Counted from the stretch's first letter, positions 15,720 through 24,237 are shown. The stretch: DNA of 60,295 nt from Rhodoplanes sp. (GCF_013377085.1 NZ_JACAAX010000042.1:1-60295); one strand, 5' to 3'. Notes: generated by a model from the letters alone, not told the origin. Numbers and translations are program-made.

Positions 15720-16694
15720 ATGACCAACGACAACGCACCGCCCGACATCGCGAACCTGGAAACCCTCCGCCGCACCGATTTCCGGACTCTCGGCGAGCGC
15801 ATCGAGGGCAAGGTGCGCGACATCTACGTGCAGCCGGAGCGGCTGGTGCTCGTCACCACGGATCGCCATTCCTCGTTCGACCGCATCGTCGCCCACATCC
15901 CGGGCAAGGGCGAGATCCTGAACCGCACCAGCGCGTTCTGGTTCGACGCGACGCGCGACATCGTGCGAAACCACGTGATCGCGCTGCCCGACCCCAACGT
16001 CACGGTGGCGCGGCGCTGCACGCCCTTGAAGATCGAGATCGTGATGCGCGGGTACCTCACCGGCGTCACCTCGACGTCGATCTGGACGCACTACCAGGCC
16101 GGCCGGCGCGACTTCGGCTCGATCGTGCTGCCGGACGGCATGCGCAAGAACCAGCCGCTGCCGGCGCCGGCGTTCACGCCCTCCACCAAGGAGGCGACGC
16201 ACGACGAGACCATCACGCCGGCGCAGGTCTTGGAACGCGGCCTGCTGCCCGCCGACTTGCTGGAGCAGGTCGATGACACGGCGCAAAAGCTGTTCCGCCG
16301 CGGCCAGGAGATCGCGCTCTCCCGCGGCCTCATCCTGGTGGATACCAAGTACGAGATGGGGCTCGACGCCGACGGCGAGCTGACGCTGATCGACGAGATC
16401 CACACGCCCGACTCCTCGCGCTGGTGGATGGCCGACACCTACGAGGCGCGTGTCGCGGCCGGGCAGGAGCCCGACTATTTCGACAAGGAGTTTTTGCGGC
16501 ACTGGTTCGTCGAGCACTGCGACCCGTACAAGGACGCCGTGATCCCGGAGGCGCCTCAGGCGCTCGTCGCCGAGCTGGCCGTTCGTTATCAGCAGATTTT
16601 TTCGCGACTCACCGGCCGGTCGCTGACGCCGCGCGAAAAAGGTCAGCCGATCCTGGAGCGCATCCGCGACAACGTCGCGGCTTATGCGATCTGA
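15720..16694 (+). CDS. purC: Phosphoribosylaminoimidazole-succinocarboxamide synthase
   Basis: A 324-residue SAICAR synthetase, the larger alphaproteobacterial/eukaryote-like version rather than the about 240-residue form. Motifs seen: GKVRDIYVQPERLVLVTTDR, RCTPLKIEIVMRGYLTG, STKEATHDETIT, and LVDTKYEMGLD followed by IDEIHTPDSSRWW. It belongs to de novo purine synthesis. ATG 15720 sits 14 bases past the tyrA stop behind GGGGAG. A second, shorter purC elsewhere is usual in Rhizobiales, so this may be one of two. Confidence 0.95.
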   Translation: MTNDNAPPDIANLETLRRTDFRTLGERIEGKVRDIYVQPERLVLVTTDRHSSFDRIVAHIPGKGEILNRTSAFWFDATRDIVRNHVIALPDPNVTVARRCTPLKIEIVMRGYLTGVTSTSIWTHYQAGRRDFGSIVLPDGMRKNQPLPAPAFTPSTKEATHDETITPAQVLERGLLPADLLEQVDDTAQKLFRRGQEIALSRGLILVDTKYEMGLDADGELTLIDEIHTPDSSRWWMADTYEARVAAGQEPDYFDKEFLRHWFVEHCDPYKDAVIPEAPQALVAELAVRYQQIFSRLTGRSLTPREKGQPILERIRDNVAAYAI

Positions 16695-16726
16695 CGTCAG
16701 GAGCAGCAGACACCGACCCGTCGGTC

Positions 16727-16800
16727 GTCACCGCCGGGCTTGATCCGGCGGTCCATCTCTTCGATCCGAATCGTTTTTCAGGAGGAATTCGCGGGTCGCG
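16727..16800. repeat. Intergenic palindromic repeat, GGCTTGATCCGGCGGTCC family
   Basis: Two outward arms (CCGGGCTTGATCCGGCGGTCC and a GAATTCGCGGGTCGCGTC partner) flank a short A/T-rich loop with CGAATCGTTTTTCAGGAGG. The same architecture recurs at 43223, 44964, 49837 and 57082. In translation these elements give a misleading RxDPRI.../WTAGSSPA-type peptide. Confidence 0.65.
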
Positions 16801-16916
16801 TCCGCGAACGGCGGAGCGAGAATGTCGTGCCGTCGGTACGCTTCTCCGTTCCCCGTCGCAGCCCGCAGTGGGCTGCGCTCCGGGCGGGCTGCGGTCCGCG
16901 CTGTCTGTTCCGACAA

Positions 16917-16931
16917 TTAACCTCCCGTTAA
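16917..16931. promoter_or_regulatory. CtrA-type site TTAA-N7-TTAA
   Basis: TTAACCTCCCGTTAA followed by CC matches the alphaproteobacterial cell-cycle regulator consensus TTAA-N7-TTAAC exactly, 51 bases before the start of the next gene. The flanking sequence is locally AT-rich, unlike the coding DNA around it. Binding is predicted, not shown. Confidence 0.65.
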
Positions 16932-16982
16932 CCATGATTTCCTAAATGTTACGGCACGTTTCGAAAGGTGCCGAGGCTCGAC

Positions 16983-18128
16983 ATGTCCACTGTCATCGGG
17001 GCGAGCACGTCGTCGCTGCTGGGCTATGCGACCGGGGCCTACGGGCAGAAAACGACCGGCGTGCAGACCGCGATCTCGCCGCTCGTCACCGGCGACACGA
17101 CCACCTCGACCAATACGTCCGCGACCTCGCTGACCTTGTCGGAGGAGGCCAAGGCCTATCTGGCGGCGATGTCGAAGACGGCCGACAACCCGCCGTCCGG
17201 CTCGGCGCAGGCGCGCGCACAGGCGGCGCGCGCCTGGCTCGATCAGCAATACCAGACGCTCGGCATCTCCTCGGCGCTGGTCGACGGACAGACGGCCGTC
17301 GATTTTTCGGGCCAGAGCCGCTCGACTCTGGCGGTGATCGCCGCCGACACCGGCGATCTGTTCACGGCGGACGAGACAAAGGCGGCCGCGACGGCGCTGC
17401 ACGCTCGCTTCGACGACGCCATGGCGCCGCATGCCGTGATTGCCCGCCACACCGGCGACTATGCGAGCCTCTATGCGGCGGCGGCCGATTATCTCGACGC
17501 GGCCGGCCCGGAGGAACGCGGGACCACGGCCTGGACGAAACAGCGCAAGGCGGTCGCCGACGGGCTCGCGGTCGCGCAGGCGAGCTTCGGCAAGGCGCCC
17601 AAGACCGGCAATGCCGACGATCCGGTGCGGACGATGCTCGACGCCAGCGCGACGGCGTCGCAGACGCCCAGCAAGACCCAGGACGCCGCGACGATCGCCG
17701 CGAAGGCGCGCGGCGCGCTCGACGCACAAGCCAATGCGGCCAAAGACGCCGGCACCGACTTGGTGTTCAACGCGTCGCAATCCGGGCAGAAGGTCGATTT
17801 CCAGAAGTTCGACAACCGCACGCTCGCGACCGTTGCCCAGAACAAGGACGGCCAGTTCTCGGCCGAGGAGACGCGAGCGGCCAAGAAGGAGCTCGACCAG
17901 CGCACCCGCACCACCATGCTGTCCGCCTTCACCGGGTCGGGCGGCGATGCGGCGACCCGCAGCGCGGCGCTGATCAAGCAATACACCTCGATGAGCGCCG
18001 AGGAGCGGGCCGTGCTCGGCTTCGGCGACGACTTCACCGACAAGATCCTGAAGAACTACAAGACGGTGTCGAGCATCCAGAGCATGCTGGACGGCGGCAG
18101 CTCGTCCACCAGCGGCTCGTATTTCTGA
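16983..18128 (+). CDS. Hypothetical protein with two EF-hand-like loops, likely CtrA-regulated
   Basis: A 381-residue Ala/Thr/Ser-rich protein from ATG 16983 (GAGG site; a longer start at 16968 is possible). The N-terminal about 60 residues are low complexity (STVIGASTSSLLGYATGAYG, then Thr/Ser runs) with no classical signal peptide. Two related segments follow: AVIAADTGDLFTADETKAA, and near the C-terminus ATVAQNKDGQFSAEETRAAK. Both read as Asp/Asn-x-Asp-Gly-x-Phe-x-x-x-Glu calcium-loop-like motifs before a helix, an internal repeat. The composition resembles secreted or flagellum-associated proteins. The CtrA site upstream fits motility or polar function. No named family recognised. Confidence 0.6.
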   Translation: MSTVIGASTSSLLGYATGAYGQKTTGVQTAISPLVTGDTTTSTNTSATSLTLSEEAKAYLAAMSKTADNPPSGSAQARAQAARAWLDQQYQTLGISSALVDGQTAVDFSGQSRSTLAVIAADTGDLFTADETKAAATALHARFDDAMAPHAVIARHTGDYASLYAAAADYLDAAGPEERGTTAWTKQRKAVADGLAVAQASFGKAPKTGNADDPVRTMLDASATASQTPSKTQDAATIAAKARGALDAQANAAKDAGTDLVFNASQSGQKVDFQKFDNRTLATVAQNKDGQFSAEETRAAKKELDQRTRTTMLSAFTGSGGDAATRSAALIKQYTSMSAEERAVLGFGDDFTDKILKNYKTVSSIQSMLDGGSSSTSGSYF

Positions 18129-18167
18129 GACCGGGACATGCGACGTCCAGGCAGATTGCCTGGTGGT

Positions 18168-18267
18168 CATTCCGGGACGGCGAAACGCGCCGGACCCGGA
18201 ATCCAGCCGAGATCTGAGCGTTTGTGGCTGGATTCCGGGTTCGCACCTGCGGTGCGCCCCGGAATGA
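18168..18267. repeat. Intergenic palindromic repeat, CATTCCGGG...GGAATG family
   Basis: Begins CATTCCGGGACGGCGAA and ends GCGCCCCGGAATG, with inner CCCGGAATCCAGCC and GGCTGGATTCCGGG arms: a nested inverted repeat of about 100 bases between two convergent genes. Related copies are at 33895, 48102, 51430 and 59225. Confidence 0.85.
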
Positions 18268-18296
18268 CGGCGTGAATTTCGCCGTATCGGTCGCCT

Positions 18297-19604
18297 TCAG
18301 GCCGGGTTCTCCAAACTGAAGGTCTGCTTCTGATCGTCGTAGGCGAAGGCTTCGCCGTAGCGGGCCCAGCTCGTGACGGCGCGCAGCGTCTGCTCGGCGG
18401 CGTCCGGCGTCATGTGGTCCTCGAGCTCGTCGAGAAAGCGGCCCTTCGGCGCGGTGTGGTGGGTGCGCTCGTCGAGGATGCGGCGGATGTGGCCGGCGAG
18501 CGGGACATGCAGCAGCAGGTTGCGGCCGAAGAGCTGTTTGCGCAGGTCGGTTTCGGCATCGGCGAACTCGGTGCCGGCCTCGGTCAGCTTGATGTCGCCG
18601 CCCTCGATCTCGACGAAGCGCAGCATCTGCAGGGTTTCGGCCACCGGGAACAGGTCGTCGACCTCCATGTGCAGCGCCGAGGCGATCACGGGCAGGTCGG
18701 CGCTGCCGTTGTAGGGCGCTCCGGCGAGCCGCTCCAGCAGGCCCGACAGCAGATTGGTCGACACCTCCGACAGGATCGTGTCGATGCCGATGCCCGGCAG
18801 CCGGTCCAGCCGGGCGAGATGGCGCTGTGCCTCCTCCTGGCGCGCCGTCATGGCGATGTAGATGCGGTCGACCAGCGCCCGGAAGCTCGGGTCGAGCCGG
18901 TCGCGCGGCTGCGGCAGGTCGACCGCGATCTCGCCGATGATGCGGCCCGGATTGGTGGAGAACAGCAGGATGCGGTCGCACATCTGCACCGCCTCCTCGA
19001 TGTTGTGGGTGACCAGCACGACGCCTTTGATGGGCAGCTTGCCGTCCGACCAGAGATCGAGGAAATCGGTGCGCACGGTCTCGGCCGTCAGCACGTCGAG
19101 GGCCGAGAACGGCTCGTCCATCAGCAGAATGTTCGGGTGGACGACGAGTGCGCGGGCGAAGCCGACGCGCTGGCGCATGCCGCCGGACAATTCGCGCGGA
19201 TAGGCGGATTCGAAGCCGTCGAGGCCGATCAGGTCGATCGCCTCCAGGGCGCGGCGGCGGGTCTCCGGCTGCGGCAGGCCGAGCGCCTCGAGGCCGATCT
19301 CGACGTTCTCCAGCACGGTGAGCCACGGAAACAGCGCGAAGCTCTGGAACACGATGGCGATGCCGGGCGGCGGCCCGTCCACCACGGTCCCGAGATACGA
19401 CACGCGGCCGCCGGCCGGGCGCGACAGGCCGGCGATCAGGCGCAGGAGCGTCGACTTGCCGGAGCCGGAGCGGCCGAGAAGGCCGACGATCTCGCCGTCG
19501 GCGATGCGCAGGTTGACGTCGTCGAGCACCAGCAGCTCGCCTCCGTCCGGCCGCGGGAAGGTCTTGCGCACGCCCTGCACGTCCAAGAGCACCGCGTTGT
19601 CCAT
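18297..19604 (-). CDS. NitT/TauT-type ABC transporter ATPase with C-terminal AAA-associated domain
   Basis: A 435-residue protein. Residues 1-250 form the ATPase: Walker A GRSGSGKST, Q-loop VFQSFALFPW, signature LSGGMRQRVG, Walker B ILLMDEPFSALD, and the switch His in VTHN. The C-terminal about 170 residues resemble the AAA-associated ABC domain (PF09821-like): IDTILSEVSTNLLSGLLERL, DLPVIASALHMEVDDLFP, then GRFLDELEDHMTPDAAEQTL. That domain is of unknown function. It lies 32 bases downstream of the permease gene on the same strand. The substrate is not evident: the neighbourhood has no binding-protein gene. Confidence 0.85.
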   Translation of the reverse strand: MDNAVLLDVQGVRKTFPRPDGGELLVLDDVNLRIADGEIVGLLGRSGSGKSTLLRLIAGLSRPAGGRVSYLGTVVDGPPPGIAIVFQSFALFPWLTVLENVEIGLEALGLPQPETRRRALEAIDLIGLDGFESAYPRELSGGMRQRVGFARALVVHPNILLMDEPFSALDVLTAETVRTDFLDLWSDGKLPIKGVVLVTHNIEEAVQMCDRILLFSTNPGRIIGEIAVDLPQPRDRLDPSFRALVDRIYIAMTARQEEAQRHLARLDRLPGIGIDTILSEVSTNLLSGLLERLAGAPYNGSADLPVIASALHMEVDDLFPVAETLQMLRFVEIEGGDIKLTEAGTEFADAETDLRKQLFGRNLLLHVPLAGHIRRILDERTHHTAPKGRFLDELEDHMTPDAAEQTLRAVTSWARYGEAFAYDDQKQTFSLENPA

Positions 19605-19636
19605 GGGCACGATCCTTCCTGCCGGTCGACCTGCGT

Positions 19637-21373
19637 TCAGCCGAGCCGGAACTTTCGTTCCGCGTACAGATAGAGCGGCCGCCAGAAGGTCCGGTTGATG
19701 ACGACCACGAAGGCGCTCATCACGGCGATGCCGAGCACGACGCGATGATAGTCGCCGGCCTCGGTCGCCTTGGCGATGTAGGAGCCCAGCCCCGCCGCCT
19801 CCAGCCGGTTCTGGCCCCAGCTCGCCACCTCGGCGACGATGCTGGCGTTCCATGATCCGCCCGACGCCGTGATGGCGCCGGTGACGTAGAACGGGAACAC
19901 GGCCGGTAGCGCCACCTTGCGCCACCACAGCCAGCCGCGCACCTTCAAGTTGGCGGCGACGTCGCGCAGCTCGCTCGGGATCGTCGTGGCGCCGGCGATC
20001 ACGTTGAACAGGATGTACCACTGGGTGCCGAGGATCATCAGCGGGCTCAGCCAGATGTTCGGGTCGAGCCGGAACGCGACGATGCCCGAGACGGCGATCG
20101 GGAACAGCAGATTGGCCGGGAACGCCGCGAGAAATTGCGCGATCGGCTGGACGATGCGGGCGAGCCGCGGGTTCAGGCCGATCCGGATCCCGATCGGCAC
20201 CCAGACCAGGCTGGCGATGGCGATCAGCACGAAGACGCGCGTCATGGTGGCGAGGCCGAGCACGACCGTGGTGGCGACCTCGGAAAGCGGCACGCCGGAG
20301 AGGACGTAGAGGGCGATCTGCCACACCGCGACGGCGACGACGAACAGCACGGTCGCGGCCCAGGCGCGGTCGGCCCAGACAGAGCCGGCGCTCGAGCGCG
20401 ACTTGCCGTGTCCCGCGGCGCGGCCCTTCGGCGCGATCCGGTAGCTCCAGCGCATCGCCGCTGCGACCGGCGCCGCCGTCATCCGGACCAGCCGCGAGCC
20501 GCGCACCATGGTGACGAACCACGAGGTCGGCGGCGGCACGCCGGTCTCCTGCTCGAACCGGAACTTGTCGGCCCAGGCGACCAGCGGGCGGAACAGGAGC
20601 TGGTCGAAGATGGTGATCACCACCAGCATGGCGCCGATCGCCCAGGCGATGGCGACGAGATCGCGCTGCGCGATCGCCAGCGCGATGTAGGAGCCGATGC
20701 CGGGCAGCGTCACGGTGGTGTCGCCGACCGTGATGGCCTCCGAGGCGACGACGAAGAACCAGCCGCCCGACATCGACATCATCATGTTCCAGATCAGCGC
20801 CGGCATCGCGAACGGCACGTCGAGCCGCCAGAACCGCATCCAGGCGCCGAACCGGAAGCAGCGCGACGCCTCGACCAGGTCGTCCGGCACGGTGCGCAGC
20901 GACTGGTAGAAGCTGAACGCCATGTTCCACGCCTGGCTGGTGAAGATTGCGAACACGGCGGCGAGCTCGGCGCCCAGCACCCGGCCGGGCGCGAGCGACA
21001 TGAAGAACACGATGGTGACCGAGATGAAGCCGAGGATCGGCACCGACTGGAGGATGTCGAGGAGCGGCACCAGCACCAGCTCGGCGCGGCGGCTGCGCGC
21101 CGCCAGCGTCGCATAGGTGAAGGTGAAGACCAGCGAGAGCAGCAGTGCCGTGAGCATGCGCAGCGCGGTGCGGGCGGCGTATCCGGGCAGGTTGCCCGGG
21201 TCGAGCCCGATCGGCGTCGTGTCCAGCGTGTCGATGGGCATGGCGAGCCCGCGCCCGGCCTCGGCGAGGACGACCAGCACGCCGAGCACCAGGACGACGG
21301 CGACGACGTCCCAGACGCTGAACGGCGGCCGGCGCGATTGCACCGAGATCGGAGTGCTCGCCCGGCCCTTCAC
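19637..21373 (-). CDS. Double-length ABC transporter permease, NitT/TauT-like
   Basis: A 578-residue membrane protein with two tandem permease halves (about residues 20-270 and 310-575), each with five or six hydrophobic helices and a BPD-type EAA loop (EASRCFRFGAWMRFWRLDVP and AANLKVRGWLWWRKVALP). A long linker joins them. A single gene would thus form the whole membrane channel. It pairs with the ATPase downstream. I chose GTG 21371-21373; the AGGAG lies somewhat far (12 bases), so the exact start is uncertain. Similar pairs without a binding protein occur in Rhizobiales; the substrate is unknown. Confidence 0.82.
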   Translation of the reverse strand: MKGRASTPISVQSRRPPFSVWDVVAVVLVLGVLVVLAEAGRGLAMPIDTLDTTPIGLDPGNLPGYAARTALRMLTALLLSLVFTFTYATLAARSRRAELVLVPLLDILQSVPILGFISVTIVFFMSLAPGRVLGAELAAVFAIFTSQAWNMAFSFYQSLRTVPDDLVEASRCFRFGAWMRFWRLDVPFAMPALIWNMMMSMSGGWFFVVASEAITVGDTTVTLPGIGSYIALAIAQRDLVAIAWAIGAMLVVITIFDQLLFRPLVAWADKFRFEQETGVPPPTSWFVTMVRGSRLVRMTAAPVAAAMRWSYRIAPKGRAAGHGKSRSSAGSVWADRAWAATVLFVVAVAVWQIALYVLSGVPLSEVATTVVLGLATMTRVFVLIAIASLVWVPIGIRIGLNPRLARIVQPIAQFLAAFPANLLFPIAVSGIVAFRLDPNIWLSPLMILGTQWYILFNVIAGATTIPSELRDVAANLKVRGWLWWRKVALPAVFPFYVTGAITASGGSWNASIVAEVASWGQNRLEAAGLGSYIAKATEAGDYHRVVLGIAVMSAFVVVINRTFWRPLYLYAERKFRLG

Positions 21374-21854
21374 GATGCTGTGCCGCTCCTGTCGTATTCG
21401 CGGGGTGCGTCGTCCCGGCCTCGGCCCCGGCGGGCCGGGGCCCGTCGCCGCAACGTCCCGGCCGGGACACACGGCCGTTGTAGACAACGAGCGGGCGGCC
21501 CTTGGCAAGGATCGTGTCGGCTCGTCGCGCCGGCCCTACAGACGGCTCGTGACGTCAAGGTGACGCAGCCGGTTTGCCGGGCCGACACGAGCCCGAGGCG
21601 GCCGCGCCGGAGCGCTGGCCCGGCCGGTCGGCCTTCTGAATAGTCTCTGCACGTTGCGCGTGCAGGACGTCGGCTTGCGTGACCGTGCCGGCGACGCTAG
21701 AAGCGCGATGCGTCGCACCATGACATCGCAGAATGCGCGGTGCGTCACTGCCACGGGGGCCGACCCAGACCATGCCGTGACTGCATTTCCGTAAGGCCGC
21801 CGGCGCCCAAGCCCGGACCCCCGACCTGCCCCTCCCCGAACCGCAAGAGTCCCG
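21374..21854. other. 481-base divergent intergenic region
   Basis: Between the permease and the Cache-channel operon. It stays G+C-rich throughout; I see no ORF with a ribosome site, RNA gene or repeat family here. A weak promoter candidate toward the right is TTGCGT (near 21675) with TAGAAG about 17 bases on. It presumably contains the promoters of both flanking operons. Confidence 0.4.
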
Positions 21855-22940
21855 ATGTCCACCGAAACCCTGACTCCGCCCTCCGCGGCGGACGCCGGCG
21901 CGTCGACGCGTATCGCCGCGGCCTGGCGCCGCGCTGCGTCGCGCCGCGGCGCGTCCTGGATCGTCGCGCTGGTGCTCGGTGCCGTTCTGGCCGCGATGGT
22001 GTGGCTGCAGATGCACAGCCAGGACGAGGCGGACAGCCGCGACCGCGACACCCGCCTGCGGCTGGTCGCCGGCACGCTCAACGGCGCCTTCGACAATGCC
22101 GGCAAGTTCGCGCTGTCGCTCGCCGAGGCGACGGCCCGGCGTCCGGACGTGGTCGAGGCGCTGGCCGCCGGCGATCGCGGCCGCCTGCAGGTGCTCTCGC
22201 AGGGACCTTACGATTATCTCAGCCGGCAGGCGGGCGTGCAGATCTACGGCTACCACACCATGGATCTGCGCTATCTGCTGCGCATGCACCGGCTCGACGC
22301 GTTCGGCGACGACATCTCGGGCTTCCGCCCGATGATCGTCGCGGCGAACCGCGGCCGCCGCGCCCAGACCGGCTTCGAGATCGGCATCGCCGGCCTCGGC
22401 ATCCGCGGGGTTGCGCTGGTCGACCGCGGCGGCGCGTCGGCCGCTCCGGGCGGCGGGTCGGGTAATTCCGACCGGCAGCCGGTCGGCACCATGGAGGTCG
22501 GCCTCGACGTCCGGCCGATCCTCGACCTGGTCAAGGCCTCGACCAACACCGACATCGCCGTGGTGATCGCGCCCTCGATGGTCGGCGTCGCGCTCGATCC
22601 CAAGCTGCCGCGCTTCGGCGATCTGGTGCTGGCGCTGTCCACCGACGACGACCTGTTCGCCGCGATGCTGAAGACGACACGGCCGCGCGCCCTGCGCGAC
22701 GTCGAGGTCGACACGCGGGAGATCGAGGGGCGGCGCTTCAGCATGCTGTCGCAGCCGCTGGTCGACTTCTCGGGCCGGCAGGTCGGCATGACGATCGCCC
22801 TGGAGGAGATGGCGAACACGCGCGGGCGGCTGCGCACCGAGCTGATCGTCACGGCCTTGTGCGGCGGCATCCTCGCCTGGGTCGTCTTCGCCGTGCTGTT
22901 CCGCCACGCGCTCGCGGTCGTGCATCGGAGCCGGCGGTGA
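21855..22940 (+). CDS. Periplasmic double-Cache sensor protein without an output domain
   Basis: A 361-residue protein. Residues about 34-52 are a transmembrane helix (WIVALVLGAVLAAMVWLQM). A roughly 270-residue periplasmic region follows, resembling a dCache sensor: LRLVAGTLNGAFDNAGKFA helix, a QIYGYHTMDLRYLLRMHR loop, later FSMLSQPLVDFSGRQVGM. A second helix (LCGGILAWVVFAVLFRHAL) lies at the very C-terminus. After it only seven residues remain: there is no HAMP, methyl-accepting, kinase, cyclase or other signalling module. The gene overlaps the next by four bases, so translational coupling to the ion-channel gene is expected. Its role is probably ligand sensing for that channel; that is inference. 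Confidence 0.75.
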   Translation: MSTETLTPPSAADAGASTRIAAAWRRAASRRGASWIVALVLGAVLAAMVWLQMHSQDEADSRDRDTRLRLVAGTLNGAFDNAGKFALSLAEATARRPDVVEALAAGDRGRLQVLSQGPYDYLSRQAGVQIYGYHTMDLRYLLRMHRLDAFGDDISGFRPMIVAANRGRRAQTGFEIGIAGLGIRGVALVDRGGASAAPGGGSGNSDRQPVGTMEVGLDVRPILDLVKASTNTDIAVVIAPSMVGVALDPKLPRFGDLVLALSTDDDLFAAMLKTTRPRALRDVEVDTREIEGRRFSMLSQPLVDFSGRQVGMTIALEEMANTRGRLRTELIVTALCGGILAWVVFAVLFRHALAVVHRSRR

Positions 22941-24043
22941 GGCGGCACCTTCTCGCCGTCGCGCTGCTTTGCGTCTCGATCGGCGGTGGCTTCGCCGGAG
23001 AGCGCGCGGCCGGGCCCGCTACGCCCGGATTTGCCGCGCCCGCGCTGCCGGCGACCAGCCTGCCCGATTCGGTCGAGCTGCCGGTGCGGGTGCGGCTGGC
23101 GCTGCGGGTCCTCAACGTGCTCGACGTCAAGGAGACGGCCGGGCAGGGCCGCTTCCATGTCGAGATCACCCAGCGCTGGACCGATCCGCGGCTCACCTTC
23201 GACGCCGTCGCGGTCGGCTCCGGCCGCATCGATCGCATCGCCGGCGAGGCCGACGCGTATCTGGCCGGCATCTGGACGCCCGGGCTGGTCATCGACAATC
23301 AGATCGGCGGCAAGGAGTCGCGCACCGTCGCGGTCGCGACCTATGCCAATGGCGACGTCGTGCTGATCGAGCGGTTCGAGAGCGACTTCCGCTTCCGCAT
23401 GAACATGGACGCCTTTCCGTTCGACCGCCAGGAGCTGACGCTGTCGCTGTCGCTGCCGCGCTACGCCAAGCAGGAGGCGATCCTGATCGCCACCGAGACC
23501 GACCGGCAGCTCTCCGGCATCGAGGAGGCGCCCTCGATGGTCTACTGGCAGCCGATGCGGCTGCGCTTCGCCAACCAGGAGAGCATGGGCTGGAACGCCC
23601 GCAGCTATTCGCGGCTGGCCGTGACGGCCGTGCTGGCGCGCCACTCCGACCGCTACATCCTGCGCATCTTCGTGCCGCTGTTCGCCGTGCTCTCGGTGTC
23701 GCTGTTCGTGCTGTGGTCGCCGGCGCTGCGCGGGCAGGAGAAGGACAAGGGGACGATGATCTTCTCCTCGCTGCTGGCGCTCGCCGCGATCAGCTTCACG
23801 TTCGAGTCGAGCTTCCCGGGCTCGATCTCGCTCAACACGCCGGTCGCCCAGATGATCTCGCTCGGCTATCTGTATTTGGTGCTGGTGCTGATGATCGAGG
23901 TCGGCCTCACGGCGGCCTGCGCCGACCCCACCGCCCGCTTCCACGCCGGCTGCGTCGCCCTGCAGCGCCAGATCAAATGGGCGCTCCCTGTCATGATGCT
24001 GATCGTCTGCGCCGGCATCGCGGTGCGGGCCCTGCCGGGGTGA
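22937..24043 (+). CDS. Prokaryotic pentameric ligand-gated ion channel (Cys-loop receptor relative)
   Basis: A 368-residue protein from GTG 22937 (GGAG seven bases upstream; GTGA overlap with the sensor stop). Residues 1-20 are a signal peptide. Residues about 45-235 form a beta-rich ligand domain with the family hallmark FPFDRQ (160-165) in the position of the animal Cys-loop; the flanking Cys residues are absent, as in bacterial members. Four membrane segments follow: M1 about 240-260 with the conserved Pro (RIFVPLFAVLSVSLF), M2 about 272-292 (KGTMIFSSLLALAAISFTFE), M3 about 301-326 and M4 about 349-366. Length and order match bacterial channels such as GLIC. Ligand and ion selectivity are not readable from the sequence. 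Residues before M2 are mixed charge (EKDKG). Confidence 0.85.
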   Translation: MRRHLLAVALLCVSIGGGFAGERAAGPATPGFAAPALPATSLPDSVELPVRVRLALRVLNVLDVKETAGQGRFHVEITQRWTDPRLTFDAVAVGSGRIDRIAGEADAYLAGIWTPGLVIDNQIGGKESRTVAVATYANGDVVLIERFESDFRFRMNMDAFPFDRQELTLSLSLPRYAKQEAILIATETDRQLSGIEEAPSMVYWQPMRLRFANQESMGWNARSYSRLAVTAVLARHSDRYILRIFVPLFAVLSVSLFVLWSPALRGQEKDKGTMIFSSLLALAAISFTFESSFPGSISLNTPVAQMISLGYLYLVLVLMIEVGLTAACADPTARFHAGCVALQRQIKWALPVMMLIVCAGIAVRALPG

Positions 24044-24150
24044 CGGCGCCGGTCGGCGCGGCGCGCGGTCGCACGCCCGTGACCACCGGCGAGGGAACGC
24101 CCGCCGCTACGGCGCTGTTGAGGTACCGGGAACCAACAGTGGAGAGCGTC

Positions 24151-24225
24151 ATGCCGGTCATTCTGTGGTGGTTGGGTGTGCCGTTGAGCGTCGTCCTGGT
24201 CCTCTGGCTCGTCGGCGTCGTCTAG
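24151..24225 (+). CDS. Very small single-helix membrane protein (24 aa)
   Basis: ATG 24151 behind GGAGAG encodes a 24-residue, almost wholly hydrophobic peptide (MPVILWWLGVPLSVVLVLWL plus four residues). It is long enough for one transmembrane helix. Similar tiny hydrophobic peptides occur in other Rhizobiales genomes. It lies 107 bases past the channel gene on the same strand and may be a later part of that transcript. Small size limits confidence. Confidence 0.5.
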   Translation: MPVILWWLGVPLSVVLVLWLVGVV

Positions 24226-24237
24226 CCGCACAACGTG

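Noticed and set aside
16609-16935. 108-codon minus-strand ORF between purC and the next gene
   Set aside because: Its peptide (GRDPRIPP...WTAGSSPAVT) is a translation of a palindromic repeat, not a gene.
18297-21470. A 1057-codon minus-strand frame joining ABC ATPase and upstream DNA
   Set aside because: Only its C-terminal 435 codons make sense; the rest is the wrong frame of the permease gene.
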